Source of the DNA: Streptomyces sp. NK08204
GTDB taxonomy: Bacteria; Actinomycetota; Actinomycetes; Streptomycetales; Streptomycetaceae
Length of the DNA stretch: 64,000 nt
Assembly (NCBI RefSeq): GCF_020400585.1
Contig: NZ_JAINVF010000011.1
Span: 124,001-188,000, forward strand
Reading direction: 5' to 3'
The notes under the pieces: generated by a model
Databases searched by the model: none
Seen by the model: the letters and a program-made list of their open reading frames with translations, nothing else
What the model was told of the DNA's origin: nothing
In this document: positions 1 through 7,916 of the stretch, in pieces
Layout: each line of letters begins with the position of its first letter
Position numbering within the stretch: position 1 is the stretch's first letter
Program-made: the position numbers and the translations under genes

Positions 1-1
1 T

Positions 2-742
2 GGCCTGTACGCGTACGACGCCGAGGACGCACGGGCCGGCGGGGCGAAGGCCCGGGCCCAGCTCGACTCGGCGAAGGCGGAGGCGCAGGCGGCCAAGAAG
101 GAACTCCGCAAGGAGCGCCGGACGTTCCAGCAGCAGGGCCGCAAGATGCCGGACGACCTGCCCGCCAAGAGCGCCTACCGCGATGCGGTCGCCAAGGTCG
201 ACTCCCTGGAGGAGGCGATCGCACGCGACGACTTCGGCAGCACCAAGGTGCCGTACGACCGTGCCCTCAACGTGAAGCTGGCCGACGCCGCGGACGCGCT
301 GCGCGCGGGCGAGAGCCTGGAGAAACTGCCGGACTTCCTCAAGGAGATACCCGTGCTGGACGTCGCCGCGGCCGGCGCCTGCGGGCTGCTGGAGGCCTCC
401 GACGACCACGACAAGGGCTGGTCGTGGCAGCATTCGGTCGCGGTCGACGGTGGCGCCAACGTCGCCGGTCTGGTGGCCGGGACGGCCATCACGGCTGGCG
501 TGGTGGCGGCCCTGCCCTTCGAGGTGCCGACCGCGGTGGTGGCCGGGGTCGGCGGGGCGGTGGTGATCGGTGCGACAGGGGTCATCGACCACGCCTTCCA
601 CGAGCACTGGAGCGAGGACATCCACGACCACGGTGTGGTGGGCGGCGTCGTGCACGGCACCGGCCACGTCCTGTCGCAGACCGGCCACGACTTCGTCCGG
701 CTGAAGGACGACGTCTGGCATGGCATCAAGAGCATCTTCTGA
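2..742 (+). CDS. Partial secreted/T7SS-substrate-like protein, C-terminal part
   Basis: The reading frame is open from base 2, so the gene begins before the window. The first visible stretch (about 45 residues) is an Ala/Lys/Glu-rich helix typical of a coiled coil. It is followed by a helical segment and then two glycine/valine/alanine-rich hydrophobic stretches that could insert in or cross a membrane. The C-terminus is His/Asp rich. This layout resembles actinobacterial WXG100/type VII-secretion-associated proteins, but no WXG motif lies inside the window, so the assignment is an inference. A small membrane protein gene follows after 7 bases and is probably co-transcribed. Confidence 0.5.
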   Translation, partial: GLYAYDAEDARAGGAKARAQLDSAKAEAQAAKKELRKERRTFQQQGRKMPDDLPAKSAYRDAVAKVDSLEEAIARDDFGSTKVPYDRALNVKLADAADALRAGESLEKLPDFLKEIPVLDVAAAGACGLLEASDDHDKGWSWQHSVAVDGGANVAGLVAGTAITAGVVAALPFEVPTAVVAGVGGAVVIGATGVIDHAFHEHWSEDIHDHGVVGGVVHGTGHVLSQTGHDFVRLKDDVWHGIKSIF

Positions 743-749
743 GGTCCCC

Positions 750-1292
750 GTGTCCCGACCCTCCCCATCTTCTCCTTCTTCTCCTTCCGCCGCCCCGGCC
801 ACCGGGATCCCGAGCCTGCCCGGGCTGGGCACCACCTGGTACGAGCGCGGCACGCGTTACTGGCTGCGCCGTGTCCGTACGGCCGTCCTCCTCCTCCCGG
901 TGCTGGCGTTCGCCGTCTACATCGCGCTCGTCCTGTACGCCTCGTTCCGCGGCGCCCTTCCGCCTGCCGTACGCACGGTGTGGGACGGGGCGCAGGTGAT
1001 CGGATCCTGCGGGGCCGTCGTCTGGGGCTGGGTCAGGCAGCGCCGGGACCACAAGAAGGCTCTCCTGGACCCGCCCTCCCCGGGCGAGTTCCGCGCCCGC
1101 AAGCGCGCGGAGACCGGGCGTTCCGTGGGGCTGGCCATGGCCGGGCGCTTTCTCTGGCTGATCGCGGCGCCGGTCCTGCCGGCGCTGGTCGCGTGGGGCG
1201 TGGGCTGGCTCGCCGCCTCGCTCACCGTCCACGAGTACCCCAGTGAGGCCGGGGCCCGCCGCTGGCTCCAGGAGCACGCCTGCGGACCATGA
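750..1292 (+). CDS. Small integral membrane protein, unknown function
   Basis: This protein of about 180 residues has an N-terminal Ser/Pro-rich tail, then hydrophobic segments near residues 35-60, 75-95 and 130-160, so it probably has three to four membrane spans. I chose the GTG at 750 because GAGG lies at 741-744, just after the stop of the upstream gene. An ATG at 720 would overlap the upstream gene by 23 bases and has no clear ribosome site. The 7-base spacing suggests one operon with the upstream secreted-type protein. No family is recognised. Confidence 0.6.
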   Translation: MSRPSPSSPSSPSAAPATGIPSLPGLGTTWYERGTRYWLRRVRTAVLLLPVLAFAVYIALVLYASFRGALPPAVRTVWDGAQVIGSCGAVVWGWVRQRRDHKKALLDPPSPGEFRARKRAETGRSVGLAMAGRFLWLIAAPVLPALVAWGVGWLAASLTVHEYPSEAGARRWLQEHACGP

Positions 1293-1522
1293 CGCCCGCC
1301 GGAACACCGACGCCGACCGGCCGTGGCCACCCTGGTCGTGACGACCCGTCGACGGGAGTGACATACCAGCACAGTCGGGACATTGTCTCCAGGTCTCCGT
1401 CACCACGCAGGTACGCTGCGAGTTGGCCCTTCCGCCCCGCTGGGACTCGTGTGAGACTGTCGTCCCCGTCCAGCATGCGGACCCTTTCCGAAGCCCTGCC
1501 CCTCCCCCACGAGAAGTGCGCC

Positions 1523-2191
1523 GTGCGTTCCCTTCCTCTGCCGCTCGCCCTGACCGCGCGCCTGACACCGGTCGCGGTGCTCGCCTGCGCCGGCTGGGCG
1601 ATGTCGTCGGGCCCGGCCGCGCCGCCCGCCGACGGTCACCGGCCGGCCCAGGAGACGTCCACCGAGGCGGCCACCGCTCCGTCGTCCTCCTCCAAGGAGT
1701 CGAAGACGTACTCCGCCGCGCCCGCCCCTTGCACGAGCGTGCCCGTGGGCACGGTGAAGGCCCTCGTGCCCGGGGCGAGGACAGCGGGCAAGGAGATCCC
1801 GTCGACGGATCCCGGACTGCGCCGCACCTGCTCCTGGAACGCCCTCGACGGCTACGACTACCGCTGGCTCGACGTCTCCTTCGAACTGGCCTCGTCCGAC
1901 CGTGCGGCGACGAGCGAGTACCAGCAGCACATCACCGAGAAGAGCGGCGGTGGACCCGTACCCGGGCTCGGCGACAGCGCCTACTCCGTCGTGAACCTGA
2001 CCACGGAGGACAAGCAGCAGACCCGTGAGGGCGTGGTCGTGGTCCGCGTCGCCAACGCCCTGGTGATCGTCACCTACAACGGCAGCGACTTCGAGACGAA
2101 GAAGGCCCCGGACACACAGGAGATCAACACGGGAGCCATCAAGGCGGCCCGGAGCGCGGTGGCGGCGCTGCAGGGCAGCCGGTCCGGCTGA
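1523..2191 (+). CDS. DUF3558-like lipoprotein
   Basis: The protein has 222 residues. GTG 1523 is preceded by GAGAAG at 1511-1516, and starting there gives a short basic N-terminus, a hydrophobic core and a lipobox ending VLAC, so it is probably a lipid-anchored extracellular protein. A Ser/Thr/Pro-rich linker follows, then a globular domain with two cysteines (near residues 70 and 103) that could form a disulfide, and a conserved-looking 'GLGDSAY' motif. This arrangement matches the DUF3558 family of actinobacterial lipoproteins, whose function is unknown. The frame is open further upstream to 1289, but that extension would put the signal peptide inside the protein. Confidence 0.6.
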   Translation: MRSLPLPLALTARLTPVAVLACAGWAMSSGPAAPPADGHRPAQETSTEAATAPSSSSKESKTYSAAPAPCTSVPVGTVKALVPGARTAGKEIPSTDPGLRRTCSWNALDGYDYRWLDVSFELASSDRAATSEYQQHITEKSGGGPVPGLGDSAYSVVNLTTEDKQQTREGVVVVRVANALVIVTYNGSDFETKKAPDTQEINTGAIKAARSAVAALQGSRSG

Positions 2192-2419
2192 CCGCCCCCC
2201 ACGTCCTGGGGTCCGGGCCCTCGTCGTCGAGGTGGTGGAGGAGCGGTGCCGGCGTGGTGGAGACGTCGCTCCAGAAGCGCTGTCCACCGAAGCCGGTGCA
2301 GGACCAGGACACATCTGGGCTGGTGACGTCCCCGTCCTTTGGGCACAGAACGATGTCGGAAGCCCGGGGAGACTCCATGCCCTGCCTGTCCCCGGCCTGT
2401 TCGTCGGCCGGTCCGCGGT

Positions 2420-3970
2420 TCAGCTGTCCTGGGTCTGTCTGCGGCCGAGGCTGAGCAGGATGTACACCAGCAGAGCGGAGGCCAGGCCGACGGCCCAGCC
2501 GTAGTCGGCCAGGGGCTTGAGGAACGAGATGACGCCGTCGGTGGGGAAGGGGCCCTGCTTGACGCCCTTGACCACGGTTGAGTACGAGCCACCGACGGCC
2601 AGGACGCCACCGATCACGAAGGCGGCCACCGCGCGCAGGTTCCAGCCGCCGGTGTACCAGTAGCGGCCTCCGGGCTGGTACAACTCCCCCAACGCCAGGC
2701 GGGTACGGCGCACGATCCAGTAATCGGCGACGAGGATGCCGGCCACGGTACCGAGCAGTCCGCCCACGAAGCCCAGCCACGTGAAGATGTACACGTGCGG
2801 GTTGGCGATCAGCTTCCACGGCATGATCAGGATGCCGACCACACCGGTGATCAGCGCGCCGGTGCGGAAGCTGACCAGTCGCGGCAGCAAGTTCGACAGG
2901 TCGTACGCCGGGGAGACGACATTGGCGGCGATGTTCACCGACAAGGTCGCCACCATCACGATCAGCAGCGCGAACAAGGCGCCGACGGTGTTGCTCATCT
3001 TCGCGCTCAGTGCGATCGGATCCCAGATCGGCGCCCCGTAGACGGCCTGGGAGCCGGACGTCACCAGCACCGACAGGATCGCGAACAGTGTCATCGTGGT
3101 CGGCAGGCCCAGGGCCTGGCCCCACAGCTGAGCGCGCTGGCTGCCGCCGAAGCGAGTGAAGTCGGGGATGTTCAGCGAGAGCGTGGACCAGAAGCCGATC
3201 ATGCCCATCAGAGAGGGGAAGAACACCTTCCAGAACCCGCTCCCCCAGCCCAGGCTGGAGGGCTGGTCCAGCAGCGGGCCGAAGCCGCCCGCCTTGGCGG
3301 CCATGACCCCCAGCAGCACCAGCGCGCCGACGATCACCAGCGGTGCCGCCCAGTTCTCCACCCTGCGCAGCGTCTCCATGCCGCGGGTGATGATGGCGAC
3401 CTCGATGAGCCAGAACACGCCGAACGACAGCCACTGGGTCCACGGCGTGCCCCCGATCGAGCCGGCGTGCAGCCAGCCGTGGCCGAACAGCTTGCCGGCC
3501 AGCAGGAAGATGCCCTCCCCGCCGATCCACGTCTGGATGCCGAACCAGCAGCACGCCACCGCCGCCCGCACCATCGCCGGCAGGTTCGCCCCGCGCACCC
3601 CGAAGGACGCCCGCGCGAACACCGGGAAGGGGATCCCGTACTTGGTGCCGGCGTGACCGGTCAGCAGCATCGGCACCAGGACGACCACGTTCGCCAGCGC
3701 GATCGTCAGCACTGCCTGCTTCCAGTCCATCCCCAGCGCCACCAGCCCCGAGGCCAGCGTCCACGACGGAATGCAATGCGCCATTCCCACCCAGAGGGCG
3801 AGATAGTTGTAAGTCCCCCATGTCCGGTGCGCGATCGGTACCGGCACCAGGTCCGCGTTGGCGAAACGCGAATCATCCAGCACCGCCGGATCGGACAACG
3901 CGACCCGGCCGTCCGGATACACCTGCTGCGCGACGGCCGGATCGGCCAGGGTTCTGCCACTGGAGGACAT
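2420..3970 (-). CDS. NCS1-family nucleobase/allantoin-type permease
   Basis: A 516-residue polytopic membrane protein of the nucleobase:cation symporter-1 family. Family features seen are the N-terminal stretch with 'DLVPVPIAHRTWGTYNYLALWVG', a run of about 12 hydrophobic segments and the 'YGIPFPVFARASFG' and 'WIGGEGIF' motifs of spans 2-3. Family members import uracil, cytosine, allantoin or hydantoins with a cation. The position next to dihydropyrimidinase and ureidopropionase genes makes a pyrimidine or hydantoin the likely substrate. ATG 3970 is chosen because a GAGGTGG ribosome site lies just upstream; an in-frame start 21 bases earlier lacks one. It is the last gene of a minus-strand series. 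Confidence 0.9.
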   Translation of the reverse strand: MSSSGRTLADPAVAQQVYPDGRVALSDPAVLDDSRFANADLVPVPIAHRTWGTYNYLALWVGMAHCIPSWTLASGLVALGMDWKQAVLTIALANVVVLVPMLLTGHAGTKYGIPFPVFARASFGVRGANLPAMVRAAVACCWFGIQTWIGGEGIFLLAGKLFGHGWLHAGSIGGTPWTQWLSFGVFWLIEVAIITRGMETLRRVENWAAPLVIVGALVLLGVMAAKAGGFGPLLDQPSSLGWGSGFWKVFFPSLMGMIGFWSTLSLNIPDFTRFGGSQRAQLWGQALGLPTTMTLFAILSVLVTSGSQAVYGAPIWDPIALSAKMSNTVGALFALLIVMVATLSVNIAANVVSPAYDLSNLLPRLVSFRTGALITGVVGILIMPWKLIANPHVYIFTWLGFVGGLLGTVAGILVADYWIVRRTRLALGELYQPGGRYWYTGGWNLRAVAAFVIGGVLAVGGSYSTVVKGVKQGPFPTDGVISFLKPLADYGWAVGLASALLVYILLSLGRRQTQDS

Positions 3971-3989
3971 CAGGACCACCTCGTATCGC

Positions 3990-4287
3990 AAGACTCTTGT
4001 GACGATGGGGACTCCGGGAAGCTCCTCAACTCATCCCCGGGAGTGCGACGAGCAATGAACGAGCCGGCCTGACGCACGAGCGGACGCACCGCCGGCAGGG
4101 GCCGACCCGCCCAGGCGGCTTCGAAGTTGTACGTCGTCCACGTGCGCCTGGCGACGGGGACGGGAAGCAGGGCCGCGTGGGCGTAGGGGCCGCTGGGCTG
4201 CGGGGCACCGGAGGCGATCCCCACCCGGCCGTCGGCCAGGGTGACTCGAGCGGCCGGCGGTATGGCCGTGGGAGCGGCGTCGGTCAT
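3990..4287 (-). pseudogene. Remnant of a second NCS1 permease
   Basis: The first 65 or so codons from ATG 4287 read like the N-terminus of the neighbouring NCS1 permease: 'ADGRVG', then 'LLPVPVARRTWTTYNFEAAWAG', matching 'DLVPVPIAHRTWGTYNYLALWVG'. Only about 100 codons are open, against roughly 500 in the family, and no membrane spans follow. The tail 'PLVRQAGSFIARR' may be a fragment of the original C-terminus left after a large internal deletion. It sits 20 bases before the intact permease, which suggests an old tandem pair in which one copy collapsed. A short functional peptide is unlikely. Confidence 0.65.
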
Positions 4288-4404
4288 GGGCGGGCCGATC
4301 AACGAGGGGCGGGGCGGTAAAGGCCGTACGGGCACCGGCCCCTCCCCGGGACGGCGGGGAGGGGTGACCAGGGAGGGGGAGGAGGAGAGGGGGGCGGGGT
4401 GGGC

Positions 4405-5424
4405 TCAGGCGTTGACGGCCGGGATCACCCTTGCGCCGTAGGCGTCGATGGTGGCCTCCTGCGCGTCGTGCATGTCGTACACCGCGAACTGGTCGACGCC
4501 CAGCTCGCGCAGCGCGTGCAGTTTCTCGACGTGTTTCCCGGCCGGGCCGATCACGCAGAACCGGTCGACGATCTCGTCGGGCACGAACTGGGTGTCGGGG
4601 TTGCCGGCCCGTCCGTGGTGGGAGTAGTCGTAGCCCTGTCGCGCCTTGATGTAGTCGGTGAGTTCGTCGGGCACCTGGGCGGAGTGTTCGCCGTACTTGG
4701 CGACCAGGTCGGCCACGTGGTTGCCGACCATGCCGCCGAACCACCGGCACTGATCGCGGGCGTGGGCGAGTGCCTCGGGCGAGTCGTCCTCGGTGACGTA
4801 GGCGGGGGCGGCGACGCAGACGGTGATCTCGGAGGGGTCGCGGCCGGCGGCCACGGCGGCGTCCCTGACGGCCTTGACCATGTACTCGGTCAGGTACGGG
4901 TCGGCCAGCTGGAGGATGAACCCGTCGGCCTCCTCGCCGGCCATCTTCAGGGCCTTCGGGCCGTACGCGGCCATCCACACGGGAAGTTGTGCGCCGGGCT
5001 TGATCCACGGAAACCTGATCCTCGTGCCGCCGAGGTCGGCCTCCTCGCCCCGGCCGAGGGCCCGGATGACCTTCATCGCCTCGCTGATGCGGGCGAGGGT
5101 GTTGGGCCTGCGGCCCGCGACGCGCATCGCGGAGTCGCCGCGACCGATGCCGCACACGGTGCGGTTGCCGAACATGTCGTTGAGGGTGGCGAAGGTGGAG
5201 GCGGTGACCTCCCAGGTGCGGGTGCCCGGGTTGGTGACCATCGGGCCGATCGTCAGCTTGGTCGTCTGGGCGAGGATCTGACTGTAGATCACGAAGGGTT
5301 CCTGCCACAGCACGGCGGAGTCGAAGGTCCAGCCGTACGTGAAGCCGTTGCGTTCGGCCCGCTTCATCAGGCTGATGACGCGGGCGGCCGGCGGGTCGGT
5401 CTGCAGGACGAGTCCGAAGTCCAT
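4405..5424 (-). CDS. LLM-class (F420/FMN-dependent) oxidoreductase, TIGR03842-like
   Basis: A 339-residue protein with a luciferase-like monooxygenase TIM-barrel pattern: 'MDFGLVLQTDPP' strand 1, 'IGPMVTNPGTR', 'GIGRGDSAMR' and 'PVWMAAYGPKALKMAGEEADG'. The last segment is the signature of the F420-dependent branch. ATG 5424 lies 11 bases past the stop of dihydropyrimidinase, so the two are co-transcribed. Family members transfer hydride or insert oxygen using F420 or FMN. No classical dihydropyrimidine dehydrogenase is present in the window, so it could supply an oxidation or reduction step in hydantoin or pyrimidine breakdown; that role is inferred from position only. Confidence 0.85.
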   Translation of the reverse strand: MDFGLVLQTDPPAARVISLMKRAERNGFTYGWTFDSAVLWQEPFVIYSQILAQTTKLTIGPMVTNPGTRTWEVTASTFATLNDMFGNRTVCGIGRGDSAMRVAGRRPNTLARISEAMKVIRALGRGEEADLGGTRIRFPWIKPGAQLPVWMAAYGPKALKMAGEEADGFILQLADPYLTEYMVKAVRDAAVAAGRDPSEITVCVAAPAYVTEDDSPEALAHARDQCRWFGGMVGNHVADLVAKYGEHSAQVPDELTDYIKARQGYDYSHHGRAGNPDTQFVPDEIVDRFCVIGPAGKHVEKLHALRELGVDQFAVYDMHDAQEATIDAYGARVIPAVNA

Positions 5425-5435
5425 GGGCGCTGCTC

Positions 5436-6878
5436 CTAGGTGAGGTACTGGCAGGTGGAGCGCGGGGTGAAGACGCCGTGTCCGGCGCGTCCGGTGTACT
5501 CCCGCTCGGTGATGACGGCTTCGCCGCGCGAGAGCACGGTCTCGACCCGGCCGGTCGTCCGCCTGCCCTCGTACGCCGAGTAGTCGACGTTCATGTGATG
5601 CGTCGCCGCGGACATGACCTGCTCGGCGTGCGGGTCGTAGATGACGACGTCGGCGTCCGAACCGGGCGCGATGGTGCCCTTGGCCGGGTAGAGGCCGAAC
5701 ATGCGGGCGGGGGTGGCGCAGGCGATCTCGATCCAGCGGCGGCGGGAGATGTGCCCGTCGACGACGGCCTGGTGCAGGAGGTCCATGCGGTTCTCCACGC
5801 CGGGCAGTCCGTTGGGGATCTTGGAGAAGTCGCCGCGGCCCAGTTCCTTCTGGCCGGTGAAGCAGAACGGGCAGTGGTCGGTGGAGACGACCTGGAGGTC
5901 GTTGGTGCGCAGGCCCCGCCAGAGCCTGGCCTGGTGCTCCTTCGGCCGCAGGGGCGTGGAGCACACGTACTTGGCGCCCTCGAAGCCGGGTTCGGCGAGG
6001 TTGTCGGTGGACAGGAACAGGTACTGCGGGCAGGTCTCGCCGAAGACGTTCAGCCCCTCGTCGCGTGCCCGCGCCAGCTCGGCCACCGCCTCCATCGCCG
6101 AGACGTGCACGACGTACAGCGGCGCCCCGGCGACCTGGGCGAGCCGGATGGCGCGGTGCGTGGCCTCGGCTTCCAGCAGGGCCTTGCGGACCTCGCCGTG
6201 GTAGCGCGGGTCGGTCTCGCCGCGGGCGAGGGCCTGTTCGACCAGCACGTCGATCGCGATGCCGTTCTCGGCGTGCATCATGATCAGGCCGCCGTTCTCG
6301 GCGGAACGCTGCATGGCCCGCAGGATCTGGCCGTCGTCGGAGTAGAACACCCCCGGGTAGGCCATGAACTGCTTGAAGGAGGTCACTCCCTCCTCGATCA
6401 GCAGGTCCATCTCCTTCAGCGTCTCGTCGTTCACATCCGAGACGATCATGTGGAAGGCGTAGTCGATCGCGCAGTTGCCCTCGGCCTTGGCGTGCCAGGT
6501 GTCCAGGCCCTCGCGCAGGGTGCGGCCGACGTTCTGCACCGCGAAGTCGACGATGGTCGTGGTGCCGCCCCAGGCGGCGGCGCGGGTGCCGGTCTCGAAG
6601 GTGTCGGAGGCGAAGGTGCCGCCGAACGGCAGCTCCATGTGGGTGTGGGCGTCGACGCCGCCCGGGATGACGTACTTCCCGGTGGCGTCGATGACCTTCC
6701 CCCACCCTTCGGGCGGGGGTGCCCCCATCTCGCTTCGCTCGGCGGTGAACGCCTCGGCGGCGGGGGTGCCGGAGGCGGCGAGGGCGGCGATGCGGCCGTC
6801 CTCGATCAGGACGTCGGCGTGGATCTCGTCGGACGCGGTGATGACGAGGCCCCCGCGGATGACGGTACGGCTGCTCAT
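5436..6878 (-). CDS. hydA: Dihydropyrimidinase / D-hydantoinase
   Basis: A 480-residue cyclic amidohydrolase that opens dihydrouracil, dihydrothymine or hydantoin rings to the N-carbamoyl acid. Active-site elements are visible: 'DAHTHMELPFGG' (metal-binding HxH), 'SFKQFMAYPG' (the Lys that is carbamylated), 'MHAENG' and 'YVVHVSAME' (metal His), and 'STDHCPF' (catalytic Asp). Between the N-terminal beta domain and 'VIDATGKYVIPGG' lies an insertion of roughly 18-20 residues containing 'GAPPPEGWGK', encoded by a GC-rich palindromic repeat (about 6699-6757). The insertion keeps the frame and lies outside the catalytic motifs, so the enzyme is probably active. It follows the ureidopropionase gene by 40 bases. 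Confidence 0.92.
   Translation of the reverse strand: MSSRTVIRGGLVITASDEIHADVLIEDGRIAALAASGTPAAEAFTAERSEMGAPPPEGWGKVIDATGKYVIPGGVDAHTHMELPFGGTFASDTFETGTRAAAWGGTTTIVDFAVQNVGRTLREGLDTWHAKAEGNCAIDYAFHMIVSDVNDETLKEMDLLIEEGVTSFKQFMAYPGVFYSDDGQILRAMQRSAENGGLIMMHAENGIAIDVLVEQALARGETDPRYHGEVRKALLEAEATHRAIRLAQVAGAPLYVVHVSAMEAVAELARARDEGLNVFGETCPQYLFLSTDNLAEPGFEGAKYVCSTPLRPKEHQARLWRGLRTNDLQVVSTDHCPFCFTGQKELGRGDFSKIPNGLPGVENRMDLLHQAVVDGHISRRRWIEIACATPARMFGLYPAKGTIAPGSDADVVIYDPHAEQVMSAATHHMNVDYSAYEGRRTTGRVETVLSRGEAVITEREYTGRAGHGVFTPRSTCQYLT
6699..6757. repeat. Palindromic GC repeat inserted in the dihydropyrimidinase gene
   Basis: CCCCCACCC at 6699-6707 and GGGCGGGGG at 6711-6719 form a hairpin with a 3-base loop and one A-C mismatch, followed by GGTGCCCCC and a CGCTTCGCTCG mini-palindrome. 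Sequences of this type are usually intergenic in Streptomyces. Here it lies inside a coding region, and its 18-20 codons account for the extra segment in the protein. It looks like an in-frame insertion of a short palindromic element. Confidence 0.55.
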
Positions 6879-6918
6879 GGTCCCTCTCCTCCCAGGGCGG
6901 CCAGGGTGAACGGTGCGG

Positions 6919-7761
6919 TCAGGGTGCGGTCAGCGGCGTGTACGCCCCGGGCGCCCGGTCGCGGTAGAACTGCCAGCGGTCGCGTACCTCGCGGAGTTTG
7001 GCCAGGTCCAGGTCGCGGACGACGAGTTCGGTCTCCTTGTCGCTCGCCGGCTCGCCGACGAACTGGGCTTCGGGGTCGACGAAGTAGGTGGTGCCGTAGA
7101 AGTCGTTGTCGCCGAGGTCTTCCACCCCGACCCGGTTGATGGCGCCGACGAAGTACTCGTTGGCGACGGCCGCCGCCGGCTGTTCCAGCTGCCACAGGTA
7201 GCGCGACAGGCCGCGCGAGGTCGCCGACGGGTTGAAGACGATCTCGGCTCCGGCCAGGCCCAGGGCGCGCCAGCCTTCCGGGAAGTGGCGGTCGTAGCAG
7301 ATGTACACCCCGATCCGGCCGGCGGCCGTGTCGAAGACGGGCCAGCCGACGTTGCCGGGACGGAAGTAGAACTTCTCCCAGAACCCCTGGACCTGGGGGA
7401 TGTGGGTCTTGCGGTACTTGCCGAGGTAGGAGCCGTCCGCGTCGATCACGGCGGCGGTGTTGTACAGGACGCCCGGCTGTTCCTCCTCGTACATGGGCAG
7501 GACGAGGACGATGCCCAGCTCGCGGGCGAGGGACTGGAAGCGCCGTACGGTCGGGCCCTCGGGGATCTGCTCGGCGTACTCGTAGAACGCCTTGTCCTGC
7601 ACCTGGCAGAAATAGGGGCCGTAGAACAGCTCCTGGAAGCAGAGGACTTGGGCGCCCTGCGCTGCGGCGTCGCGGGCCGCCTGCTCGTGCACCCGGATCA
7701 TCGACTCCTTGTCGCCGGTCCAGGCGGTCTGGAAGAGGGCGGCACGGATCACTCGGCTCAT
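6919..7761 (-). CDS. Nitrilase-family N-carbamoyl-beta-alanine amidohydrolase (copy 2)
   Basis: A 280-residue carbon-nitrogen hydrolase with the Glu-Lys-Cys triad visible in 'CFQELF', 'YRKTHIP' and 'YICYDRHFPEG'. It is expected to remove the carbamoyl group from N-carbamoyl-beta-alanine or related products of dihydropyrimidinase, giving beta-alanine, CO2 and ammonia. ATG 7761 has GGAGG five bases upstream; the in-frame GTG at 7773 would place this site inside the coding region. The protein closely resembles the product at 10802-11644 over its full length, so the locus holds two paralogues. It heads the operon that continues into dihydropyrimidinase and the LLM oxidoreductase. Confidence 0.88.
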   Translation of the reverse strand: MSRVIRAALFQTAWTGDKESMIRVHEQAARDAAAQGAQVLCFQELFYGPYFCQVQDKAFYEYAEQIPEGPTVRRFQSLARELGIVLVLPMYEEEQPGVLYNTAAVIDADGSYLGKYRKTHIPQVQGFWEKFYFRPGNVGWPVFDTAAGRIGVYICYDRHFPEGWRALGLAGAEIVFNPSATSRGLSRYLWQLEQPAAAVANEYFVGAINRVGVEDLGDNDFYGTTYFVDPEAQFVGEPASDKETELVVRDLDLAKLREVRDRWQFYRDRAPGAYTPLTAP

Positions 7762-7916
7762 CGAGGCCTCCACTCGCTCGGGGTACGGCGAGCCTAGAAA
7801 GGCCGGATGACCGCTTTGAGTTGCAGCGTGTCACGTATGCGGGCGGTCGGCGTGCCACCGTGTCACGCGCGTACGGTCCCATGTTTCACCGCCGTCTTCC
7901 CAGTTGGTGGCATGTT
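7762..7916. promoter_or_regulatory. Putative promoter region of the hydA operon
   Basis: The 155-base gap between the PucR gene stop and the copy-2 ureidopropionase start is the only sizeable space in the locus. It must hold the promoter if the downstream genes are transcribed separately. No convincing palindrome or -10/-35 pair was identified by eye, so the call rests on position. Confidence 0.3.

Noticed and set aside
4405..6705. A 766-codon fusion frame covering the LLM gene
   Set aside because: The upstream half is an out-of-frame reading of dihydropyrimidinase. The real gene starts at 5424.
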